This document shows positions 51,571-59,310 of a stretch of DNA of 64,000 nt, one piece after another (the first letter of the stretch is position 1; the number at the start of each line of letters is the position of its first letter). The stretch is taken from assembly GCF_023223645.1 (NCBI RefSeq), contig NZ_JALKBY010000013.1, positions 27,349 to 91,348 of the forward strand, given 5' to 3'. A model generated the notes under the pieces. That model saw only the letters and a program-made list of their open reading frames with translations. It ran no database searches and was not told the origin of the DNA. Both the position numbers and the translations under genes were made by a program. The stretch comes from Natroniella sulfidigena. Its GTDB lineage: Bacteria; Bacillota; Halanaerobiia; Halobacteroidales; Halobacteroidaceae.

Positions 51571-51582
51571 TTGTATATACAA
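51571..51582. promoter_or_regulatory. Candidate GntR/HutC operator
   Basis: TTGTATATACAA is a perfect 12-bp palindrome closely resembling known HutC-type sites. It stands 110 bases before the pterin methyltransferase start. A half-site-like CTTGTATAGA lies just before the GntR gene itself (46946-46955). Both support control of the two operons by the GntR protein at 46152. Confidence 0.55.
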
Positions 51583-51727
51583 GTGCCCCTAAAAAAATAA
51601 ACCCACTTTGCTGTATAGACATCTACACTTCATTTCCTTTACAAATATAATACCATATAAAAGTATTGTAGTCAAGTTATTTATTTTGTATATTTTTATG
51701 CTATTCCTGCAATACTTCTTTATATTC

Positions 51728-51861
51728 CCTAAATTGCAATAATAAATTGAACTAATTTCATCTAAAAGAATTTACTCAGCTTCAATCAAACAATTTAAGT
51801 AATATTATTAACAACGATAAAATATTATTAGGTAAGTACTTATTACAAGGGAGGGAATCTT
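51728..51861 (+). repeat. Left arm of ylbJ unit copy 2
   Basis: Starts near CCTAAATTGCAATAATAAAT and runs to the ribosome site. Shared with derivatives b and c, and from about 51795 onward with copy 1 and derivative a. It marks the left side of the duplicated unit. Bases 51462-51727 before it hold the candidate operator and otherwise nothing recognised. Confidence 0.75.
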
Positions 51862-52296
51862 TTGGAAACAGAGCTCAATAAAAAAATCATAAATCTTAAA
51901 GCCTTAATTGCAATCTTTGTCACCATTTCACTGGTTATTTATTCCGAACAGGCATTCGAAGCAGCAGTTAATGGCTTACATACTTGGTGGGAGATCGTCT
52001 TCCCTGCCCTATTACCATTCTTCATTATCGCTGAAATCCTAATGGGATTAGGTGTAGTTCACTTCATGGGTGCCTTATTAGAACCATTGATGCGACCAAT
52101 TTTTAAGGTTCCAGGAATTGGAGCCTTTGCAGTAGCTATGGGCCTAGCCTCCGGCTATCCGATCGGGGCCAAAATCACCGGGAAGTTAAGACGAGAGAAG
52201 CTATGTACTCAGATGGAAGGAGAGCGATTAGTCTCTTTTGCTAACACTGCCGATCCGCTCTTTATGGTAGGTGCAGTAGCTCCGGGAACATCATGA
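51862..52296 (+). pseudogene. ylbJ: Truncated ylbJ (N-terminal ~145 residues), copy 2
   Basis: Same 144-codon truncated frame as 36437-36871, with TTG start after GGGAGGG. The two proteins differ at about four residues (for example WWEIV for WWKIV, TQMEGE for TQVEGE). It ends at the identical PGTS stop followed by the common terminator. The many silent differences relative to few residue changes suggest that the short protein may still be under selection (by-eye impression only). Confidence 0.85.
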
Positions 52297-52301
52297 TATA
52301 A

Positions 52302-52340
52302 AAAAATGATCAGCTATTTATTTAATATGCTGACCATTTT
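52302..52340 (+). terminator. Terminator of truncated ylbJ unit, copy 2
   Basis: AAAAATGATCAGC and GCTGACCATTTTT form the stem, with T-rich sequence after it. It lies between convergent genes and may also serve the minus-strand gene ending at 52374. Confidence 0.8.
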
Positions 52341-52373
52341 TAATTTGATTTATAATCAAATATTTAGCTTAGA

Positions 52374-54050
52374 TTATTGCATAGATTTAATCTTTACTCT
52401 TTTACCTGAAAAAGCTATCCCTAACTCTAAAACATTGTCAATTCCTTTCTTGATAAGACCTTGTCTATACCGCCTAGCTTCAATCTGCTCTAAAGCCTCT
52501 TCAACAGCTTCCTCTAAATCCTCATTTCTATGTTTATTTACTTTCTTAAATTCTATTACTATTCCTAATTTATTAGTATCTTTAGGAATAATCATTACAT
52601 CATAACGCTCATAGCCACTTTCACGATTTGAATTTACTTCGTAATCATCACGTAAATTTAGTAATAAACCTAGTACAAAAGCATGATAAACTTTTTCAGG
52701 GGCATCTCCCCCAACATCAAAATTGCTCATACTATTTAATACAAACTCTTCAAATATCTCTGCAAATGTATCTACATCACCAGTAGTTAAAGCCTCTAAC
52801 ATAAATTCTAGCTTATAACTGGTAATCCTCTCTTCTAACCAATCTATAATAATCTCTTCATAGATATATTGAACTTCTCTATTAGGTATATCTAAATCAC
52901 AATATAATCTAGCATTTTCCCTAAATTGATTCTTCGCTCTTAAATAACCACTTAATAATAAAAAACTCCACAAAGCATTACTCTTTTTATCAATATCAGA
53001 AAAAACAATATTCTCATCTATCTTCTTTTTAATTGTTTCTCCTTTAATTAATAACTCTAACTTACTTTTAACCTCACTATCTCCCTCTATAATTAAGTCT
53101 CTAACTAATTCATTACCACTAGTATTAATCCAATAAGGCTTCAACTCACCCCTTTTATGTACACAGCTAATAATCGACCATGGATTATAAACTATCTGTT
53201 CTCCAAAATAATAACCATTATACCACTCTTTAACCTCAGTTAATTCATAATCTAATCCATAGTGGTTGAATATTTCTTCTACTTCAGCCTCTAACAATCC
53301 AAAATATTTATCATAGCGATTTTCTAATAAGCTACTTACTACTAGATTATTTAAACCTGAAAAAATGCTCTCTTTTGCTACTCTCAATATTCCTGTCATA
53401 ATTCCTTTTTCTAAATTAGGATTCCCCTTCAATCCTCGAATTAATAAACTCCTCATAAAATCAATTATCTCTTCATAATAACCGTTTAGATGAGCACTTT
53501 GAATTGGCTCATCATATTCATCAATTAAAATAATTACCCTTCTTTCATAGTAAGCATTTAAATGCTTTGATAAATTCTCTAAAGCAAATTCATAAGCTGT
53601 CTGATTTGCTTTTAAAGACATTATAGTTTGAAACTCTTCTCTTTGATGTTCTAGTAAAACATCACTGTCTAACAAATAGCTATGACGTTGATATTCATCT
53701 GCTATAGCCCTTTTTATTCTCTCTAAAGCTAGATTCCAATCTTTAGATTTAGAGCCTTTAAAGTCAATTTTAATAACAGGATGATTGCCCATCTTTTTTA
53801 AGTAATTACTATCTAATTTCTCTATCTTTAATCCTTTAAATAAATTAGAGTTATCCTGTCTTTTTTCAAAAAAGTAATGTAACATTGAAATATTAAGGCT
53901 CTTACCAAATCTTCTAGGACGAGGTAATAAAATTACTTTTGCATCTTCATCAATTACTTCTTTTATAAGAAGGCTTTTATCTACATAATAGTAATTATCT
54001 TCCCTGATCTCCTTAAAGTCATTAATACCTATCGGTAATTTTTTCTTCAT
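52374..54050 (-). CDS. AAA-ATPase-like / PD-(D/E)XK nuclease-like protein (DUF1703 type)
   Basis: 558 residues from the ATG at 54050, 7 bases after GGGAGG. The N-terminal AAA-ATPase_like block is distinctive (LPIGINDFKEIREDNYYYVDK; LLPRPRRFGKSLNISML with P-loop-like RRFGKS), and so is VIILIDEYDEPI for Walker B. The C-terminal PD-(D/E)XK_9 domain has GIVIEFKKVN and EALEQIEARRY. The family is widespread in anaerobes in many copies, with unknown function and possible defence or mobile-DNA links. Confidence 0.9.
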   Translation of the reverse strand: MKKKLPIGINDFKEIREDNYYYVDKSLLIKEVIDEDAKVILLPRPRRFGKSLNISMLHYFFEKRQDNSNLFKGLKIEKLDSNYLKKMGNHPVIKIDFKGSKSKDWNLALERIKRAIADEYQRHSYLLDSDVLLEHQREEFQTIMSLKANQTAYEFALENLSKHLNAYYERRVIILIDEYDEPIQSAHLNGYYEEIIDFMRSLLIRGLKGNPNLEKGIMTGILRVAKESIFSGLNNLVVSSLLENRYDKYFGLLEAEVEEIFNHYGLDYELTEVKEWYNGYYFGEQIVYNPWSIISCVHKRGELKPYWINTSGNELVRDLIIEGDSEVKSKLELLIKGETIKKKIDENIVFSDIDKKSNALWSFLLLSGYLRAKNQFRENARLYCDLDIPNREVQYIYEEIIIDWLEERITSYKLEFMLEALTTGDVDTFAEIFEEFVLNSMSNFDVGGDAPEKVYHAFVLGLLLNLRDDYEVNSNRESGYERYDVMIIPKDTNKLGIVIEFKKVNKHRNEDLEEAVEEALEQIEARRYRQGLIKKGIDNVLELGIAFSGKRVKIKSMQ

Positions 54051-54117
54051 ATCCCATCCTCCCAACTATACCTATTTCATTATAAGTAGAAATTTTAATG
54101 TTTCATCTGACAATCTT

Positions 54118-54768
54118 CTAAAAAGGACAATCTAAGATACTAGCAAAAGTCTTAATCACAGAATCAGACTTATCATAATCATCTGGCTTATCTAGAGGAT
54201 AATCTTCAATACCATATACCTCCCAAATAGCATAGAAAAGATCATAGTTCCCCTTCATAATCTGCTTTCTAACAGCAGTTAATAAAGTCAATAAATAATC
54301 TTCACTTTCATAATCTAGATCCTGATTAGCAAAAACACTCCAATCCTGATTTGGCTCTGCTAAATAAGAATAATCTAAACAAGCATAAATACTTATAATT
54401 GCTCGTCCATCTTCTATCTCAATATCAACTCCTAAATTTTCTGTTCCTCTAAAATTATATTCTACTAATTCCTCTTCTTGTTCTTTTGAAGAAATATCAA
54501 AAGCAATTCCTAAAGTCCACCAATCATAACTTTCAGAATACATCACATCATAATAATCCTTTAGCAATGGCTCCCAACCACCAGGGATATCATAACCATC
54601 AACATTATAAGTAAAATCTACTCTTCTTCTACTAGGATGGGCTCGACTTGATAGCGATGACACCGCATCTCTTGCCTCTTGCTCTAATGGCTTATCAACA
54701 GCCAAAAACTCATAAGAAGTAGAACTATGATCAGCAGTAAACCCTTTTCTAACACTAATTATTTGCAT
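54118..54768 (-). CDS. Unknown conserved-looking partner of radical SAM/SPASM protein
   Basis: 216 residues, acidic, no signal peptide. The first half is unusually rich in conserved-looking motifs: SVRKGFTADHSSTSYEF, SSRAHPSRRRVDF, GYDIPGGWEPLLKDYYDVMY and SESYDWWTLGIAFD. No named domain was recognised. ATG at 54768 follows AAGGGGAG and is 27 bases after the radical SAM gene, so the two form an operon. It may be the substrate, a chaperone or a partner of the radical SAM enzyme (inference). Confidence 0.7.
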   Translation of the reverse strand: MQIISVRKGFTADHSSTSYEFLAVDKPLEQEARDAVSSLSSRAHPSRRRVDFTYNVDGYDIPGGWEPLLKDYYDVMYSESYDWWTLGIAFDISSKEQEEELVEYNFRGTENLGVDIEIEDGRAIISIYACLDYSYLAEPNQDWSVFANQDLDYESEDYLLTLLTAVRKQIMKGNYDLFYAIWEVYGIEDYPLDKPDDYDKSDSVIKTFASILDCPF

Positions 54769-54795
54769 TATTATCTCCCCTTATTATTTATTTTG

Positions 54796-56463
54796 TTATC
54801 TTTTCCACAAAGGATAAGAACGATCATCATCTTCACTGATCCAGCCACTTATTTCATCTTGTCTTGCGAAAGGAACACCTCCACTTGTATAGCCAATAAC
54901 ATTCTGTACGGCTTCTATCGCATCTTCTTCTATTGAATGATATCTATCTTTTTGTTTCTTACCTGTAGCACTCTTATCAACTTTTGTTAAATAAGGAATG
55001 CTTCTTAGCTCTTTAACTGCACACTTTTGACCAACTCCATAACGCTCCATATACTCTTTAACGCTAACAGAATATTGATTTTCAAAATATCTTTTAAATT
55101 CAACTTTTCTCCCATTTTTATCTAGTTGCTTTAAATGCAATACTATAGGCTGAGGACAAGTAGGGTCAGCTTTTCTCCCGCTTTCACTAAAAACAGGACA
55201 ACCCCCACAAAATTCTACAGCATCACAAGAATTACAAATACTCTTTTTGAAAAACCCTTTATGCTTAAAAAAGCGATAATGCTTAATTATTCTTTCCTCT
55301 TTCCAAACTCTATCCAAATCATCATTTAAGATATTGCCTGCTTTAAAATCTGAGCTAATTAATTGAGAGCAAGGAAAAATAGAGCCATCTGGAGCTAAAG
55401 CTAAAATTCTCTCTCCTGCGACACAACCTCGAAGACCTTTGGCTTTAGCTTGACTAGGTTTAAGCCTTCGTTGCAAAAAGCTTAATCCACAATCAAGTCT
55501 TAAATCCAAATCATACTCCCTGCTAACTTTAGCTAACATTTTTTCAAACTCAATTAAATCATAATCACTTGGCTTTTCTTTAAGCCATTGTTTAATATCC
55601 ATTGGTGGTTTATAACGGAGTAAAACTACCCTAGTGATATCAAGTTTGCTCAAATAACAAATTATTTTTTTGAAATTTTTAATTACACTTTTAGATATAA
55701 TTAAATTAACTCCTGTTTCTAAGTCAAAACTTTTAATCTTAGCTACAAGGCTATTTAATCTAGCAAACTCTTCTTTTCCTTCTGCAAGTAACTTATGATG
55801 ATTAAGTCCTAATTGTAATGAAGTTATACTCTTTGTAAGCTCTTTTAATAAATCAGCATCAATCTCATCAACTCCAGTAGTAATATGAACTACCAACCCC
55901 TTTTGATGAGCATATTGAGTTATCTTTGTTAAATCATCACGCTTTAATGCTTCTCCACCACCAATTGCCAACTGAAAAACACCCCAATCTACAAGCTTAT
56001 CCACTACTTTTAAAGCATCCTCAGTTTCTAAATTTTCAAATTCAGCCTTATGTTCTTTAGCATAACAATCTAGACAATCTTTGCTACAATCGTATGTAAT
56101 TGCCCAATGAACTGTCTCGGGAGCATTTAGGTGTTGGGAACTTGACCAATTTTGATCAATCTTAAAATCTAATTCTCTATCTTTAAGCTCAACAACCAAA
56201 GCTTTAGTTTTTAAAATCACCCCTAACTCAATAAATTTCTCAATTATCTTTAAAATACTCTCTTTTTTTAGTCCAAATTTGTTTGCAACTTCTAGTAATT
56301 CCTTTTGACTTAAAAACTTATTTAGCTTAAGTAATAATAATAATTTAAATGCTTCTCTATCTATATCTATTGTATCTCCTGTCTTTTTATTAAATATTAA
56401 TCCACCAAAACCTTCTTTACGCAATCTAATATCTTTTGCTAAAATAAACAAATCAGCCTCCAA
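54796..56463 (-). CDS. Radical SAM/SPASM maturase with N-terminal RRE (PqqD-like)
   Basis: 555 residues; TTG start 6 bases after AAGGAGAG. Residues ~1-90 resemble a PqqD-type RiPP recognition element. The radical SAM cluster motif is Cys126, Cys130, Cys133 (TYDCSKDCLDCY). A SPASM domain (about 355-450) has GCVAGERILALAPDGSIFPC, CNSCDAVEFCGGCP and TCPQP. A ~100-residue C-terminal tail ending in an Asp/Arg/Trp-rich segment (SEDDDRSYPLWKR) is not part of the usual fold. It is therefore a peptide- or protein-modifying enzyme. No classic small precursor gene is adjacent, only the 216-residue protein downstream. Confidence 0.88.
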   Translation of the reverse strand: MEADLFILAKDIRLRKEGFGGLIFNKKTGDTIDIDREAFKLLLLLKLNKFLSQKELLEVANKFGLKKESILKIIEKFIELGVILKTKALVVELKDRELDFKIDQNWSSSQHLNAPETVHWAITYDCSKDCLDCYAKEHKAEFENLETEDALKVVDKLVDWGVFQLAIGGGEALKRDDLTKITQYAHQKGLVVHITTGVDEIDADLLKELTKSITSLQLGLNHHKLLAEGKEEFARLNSLVAKIKSFDLETGVNLIISKSVIKNFKKIICYLSKLDITRVVLLRYKPPMDIKQWLKEKPSDYDLIEFEKMLAKVSREYDLDLRLDCGLSFLQRRLKPSQAKAKGLRGCVAGERILALAPDGSIFPCSQLISSDFKAGNILNDDLDRVWKEERIIKHYRFFKHKGFFKKSICNSCDAVEFCGGCPVFSESGRKADPTCPQPIVLHLKQLDKNGRKVEFKRYFENQYSVSVKEYMERYGVGQKCAVKELRSIPYLTKVDKSATGKKQKDRYHSIEEDAIEAVQNVIGYTSGGVPFARQDEISGWISEDDDRSYPLWKR

Positions 56464-56531
56464 AATAATCTCTCCTTTTTATTTAGGGATCAATTACTGA
56501 TTAAACTAAAATCATCTATTTTCTCCTTTAT

Positions 56532-56939
56532 TTAATATAACTTACAAATCTCCTTGATAAATAATCTATAATCAATCAAATTATTTTGTAAAATACTATA
56601 AATTTCTGTCTCGTCAACTTTGCTATACATATGAACTACTCGATTCCTAAATTTAGTCATTACTATATATTTATCCTTGTTTTCATCAGAAATCATTCCA
56701 TTTTGAGCAAGGATTCTAAATCCATCTGCACTTGTCTCTGGCTTTTCTAATCTTTCATTAGCAATAATTTTATTAGCTATATCAATCATTATCTCAACTG
56801 ACGTCTGTAATAGATGTTTGGTTGCTTCTACATTTCTAAAATCATTTAAAAACTCATCCTTAGATATCTCTTTTAAAGTCTTAAGCTTCTCTAAATTATC
56901 TTCTAACAGCTTAATTTTATCAATTATCCTATCAGTCAC
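56532..56939 (-). CDS. HepT-like toxin (DUF86), second pair
   Basis: 135 residues, helical, with the HEPN motif R-x4-H (FRNRVVHMY, Arg98 to His103). Start is GTG at 56939 overlapping the end of the mntA-type gene by 8 bases, with GGAGG inside that gene. It is a different subfamily from the 22.9-kb HepT. It forms a toxin-antitoxin operon with the gene upstream. Confidence 0.9.
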   Translation of the reverse strand: MTDRIIDKIKLLEDNLEKLKTLKEISKDEFLNDFRNVEATKHLLQTSVEIMIDIANKIIANERLEKPETSADGFRILAQNGMISDENKDKYIVMTKFRNRVVHMYSKVDETEIYSILQNNLIDYRLFIKEICKLY

Positions 56940-57357
56940 TTAGATATTCCTCCTTCAAAGCTCTTTTATACTCAGCATAGTATTTATTCAATCTAATCCG
57001 CTCATCGTAATAATAAGTCAATACATATTGAATAAAATCACTTACCTTGTCTTTATTCCTTTCATAGATTAGATCTCCTGTCCTAATTATCTCATGCTGC
57101 AGATGGACTGGAACTTTATTTAAGTTAACTAAATCTATATCTTCTACTTTCAGTATTAAAGAAATCTGAGCCATTACCTCCATCTCGCTCATTAAATTAA
57201 TCTCTTTATCCTTTCTAAATAAAATTGCAAAATCTATATCGCTCAATTCTGTCTGACGATCTGTTCCATAAGAGCCAAAAAGATAGACTGCTATTATATC
57301 CTCTTCTTCTTTGAAGTAACCTTTTAAATCATCTGATTTCTCTTCAATCTCAATCAT
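56932..57357 (-). CDS. MntA-like nucleotidyltransferase antitoxin, second pair
   Basis: 141 residues. The motif GSYGTDRQTELSDIDFAIL (Gly28-Ser29, Asp40, Asp42) marks a minimal nucleotidyltransferase of the longer type with a helical C-terminus. ATG follows AAGAGGTG. By analogy with MntA-HepT it adenylylates the toxin. A decayed copy of its first part lies at 22453-22590 beside the other HepT/MntA locus. Confidence 0.9.
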   Translation of the reverse strand: MIEIEEKSDDLKGYFKEEEDIIAVYLFGSYGTDRQTELSDIDFAILFRKDKEINLMSEMEVMAQISLILKVEDIDLVNLNKVPVHLQHEIIRTGDLIYERNKDKVSDFIQYVLTYYYDERIRLNKYYAEYKRALKEEYLSD

Positions 57358-57416
57358 CTAAATCACCTCTTATCCTTATGATACCATAATTTGATAACCT
57401 TTAAAATAAAAACCTA

Positions 57417-58511
57417 TTAACCTTTACTCAATCTCTCATCTGGATCATCAAATTCTACTTGTGCCGAATCAAAATCATCTGGGCTATACTTCTCTCCTAG
57501 CCAATCTAAGATAACTTCGTACTCTTCATCCTTCGGATTCTTTAATATCTCCAGCAACCTATAATAACCACCAACTCCGCCACAATCTTCTGGAGGACAG
57601 GCCCTCTCCCCAGCTAAACAAAGTGGATACTCTTGATCCCTTTCAGCAGGATTAATCTCTTCTAATTCTAATTCATGCTCCCAGTAATCTCCAAAATCAT
57701 AAATATAAGTTGCACTATTATTCTCATTGTTGAAATAATCCTCTATTCTTTCTTCCCAACTCACCTTTAAGTTATTATTAAATTCTAAATCAGGAAAGCC
57801 TATCCCTGCTTCTTCCCCTGTTGCGGGATCAGTTATTCTAAATTCATGTAAATGATAATCTAGCCAGCCCATAGCATCTTGAATTGCTACATGCAGATTC
57901 CAAAAAGTATAATTTTCTGGAACCTCAATTCGTCTCCAGATCAGTGGCTCAATTCCCTTTAAGCTTACCTTAAAACGATAGATATTCTCTTGTCGACGTT
58001 GGCCCATTTTTTCTCGAAAGGTCTTTTGGAGGCTTTCACTAGGAAAGGTATCTTCTAAAGTTAAAATTGGAGTATCATTATTGACTTTATTAAGCCTGAT
58101 TAAATTCATTCGTTCTGTAGGTAAAAAATCATCAATCCTAAATTCTGTATCCCGTTTCATATTATTTAGTGTTGATATTACACTTCGATTATAGGTCTTA
58201 GTATATTTAATTTCTCCTGTTTTGGCAAAATATTCTGTTATATGCTCTTTATCTATTCTATCAGCCTTAAAATTTTTCTTAATAGCTGCTATGCATAGAG
58301 CATTAAAATTTTCAAAGTCCTTCTTCTTTAACCCATATAAAAAGATAGAGTATCTTGTAGCTACATTCATTAGCATAACGCACTTTCTCCTATTAATTCT
58401 AAATAAATGAACATGCCAATTATAAAAATCATCTCTATCTTCTTCTGCTACTACTTCAATAGGAAAATTTATCTCATTTCTTAGCTTCTTAGTACAATTA
58501 AAAATTAACAT
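57417..58511 (-). CDS. DUF6933 domain fused to plasmid pRiA4b ORF-3-like domain
   Basis: 364 residues. Residues ~1-160 fit DUF6933 (MLIFNCTKKLRNEI; NWHVHLFRINRRKCVMLMN). Residues ~180-360 are the pRiA4b ORF-3 domain (YRFKVSLKGIEPLIWRRIEV, FWNLHVAIQDAMGW, YIYDFGDYWEHELELE, CPPEDCGG). The second domain is often found on plasmids and next to transposons, but no function is established. ATG follows GTGAGGAG. Single gene. Confidence 0.88.
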   Translation of the reverse strand: MLIFNCTKKLRNEINFPIEVVAEEDRDDFYNWHVHLFRINRRKCVMLMNVATRYSIFLYGLKKKDFENFNALCIAAIKKNFKADRIDKEHITEYFAKTGEIKYTKTYNRSVISTLNNMKRDTEFRIDDFLPTERMNLIRLNKVNNDTPILTLEDTFPSESLQKTFREKMGQRRQENIYRFKVSLKGIEPLIWRRIEVPENYTFWNLHVAIQDAMGWLDYHLHEFRITDPATGEEAGIGFPDLEFNNNLKVSWEERIEDYFNNENNSATYIYDFGDYWEHELELEEINPAERDQEYPLCLAGERACPPEDCGGVGGYYRLLEILKNPKDEEYEVILDWLGEKYSPDDFDSAQVEFDDPDERLSKG

Positions 58512-58658
58512 TAATAATCTCTCCTCACTGGTTAACTTTAAAATATCTTTTATATCATAAATGCTTTATGCTCTTAAATCAACCTCTAAATTTCATAAGT
58601 CAGCTTAATCCTTTAATTAAATACCACTAAATTAATAGTATCTGAAAGCATCCATTTA

Positions 58659-58910
58659 TTATTTTAGCCCATTTTCCTCATTCATTTCAACAACCTCACT
58701 TATAACTTCAAGTAGTCCTTCTTCTTTATTATCTGATATAAAAGCATTGATTAAATACTTTAATCTAGTTCCTGCTTTTTCAAAACCACTAAATCCCTTG
58801 AATTTCTGTTGACAATATTCTATTACATCTTTACCCTTCTTGACTTTTTTTAGAATTTGATCACAACTAGTAGAATTTGTTTGATGATAAACAATGAAGA
58901 TTATTTTCAA
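58659..58910 (-). CDS. Hypothetical protein, possibly a fragment
   Basis: 83 residues starting at TTG with no recognisable ribosome site; an in-frame stop lies just upstream. The sequence (KIIFIVYHQTNSTSCDQILKKVKKGKDVIEYC) looks like natural protein with mixed alpha/beta character. No family recognised. It may be a 5'-truncated gene. Confidence 0.4.
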   Translation of the reverse strand: MKIIFIVYHQTNSTSCDQILKKVKKGKDVIEYCQQKFKGFSGFEKAGTRLKYLINAFISDNKEEGLLEVISEVVEMNEENGLK

Positions 58911-59310
58911 GCCATTAAACTAATACTCACTTTTTAATACTTTATCCAATATTACCTCTATCTATTCATAGTAAAAATAATTAAACTATAAAAATCAAAA
59001 CTAATAACACTTGAAGTTTTTCACTATTAAACCACTCCATATCACTAGATTGAAACTTCCTAGCCTTATAGTATTAACTACAGCTAACCCATAGTACAGT
59101 TTAACTATTATTTAAATCATTTTATTCTCGACATCATATTCTATCCTATTATTTTATATAGTTCTATTGTTGTTAATATTCTTTATTTTTCTTGTAATTA
59201 CCTTTTTATTACTAAACTATTTAATCAATATTCTTTAAATCTCATATAGTCAATAGTTATTAATAAAGAAAAAAGTTCCCAGTTGATTATTGGAAACTTT
59301 TTTCTTTATT
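58911..59310. other. Intergenic, AT-rich, one terminator
   Basis: No coding potential seen between 58911 and 59260. A strong hairpin with long A and T tracts (59262-59310) ends the diguanylate cyclase gene. Confidence 0.5.
59262..59310 (-). terminator. Terminator of GGDEF gene
   Basis: AATAAAGAAAAAAGTT... pairs with AACTTTTTTCTTTATT, partly overlapping the stop region of the gene ending at 59311. Confidence 0.8.

Noticed and set aside
51462..51861. Cobalamin riboswitch upstream of the corrinoid methyltransferase operon
   Set aside because: No B12-box-like conserved core or long structured leader was seen; only an operator-like palindrome and the ylbJ-unit arm.
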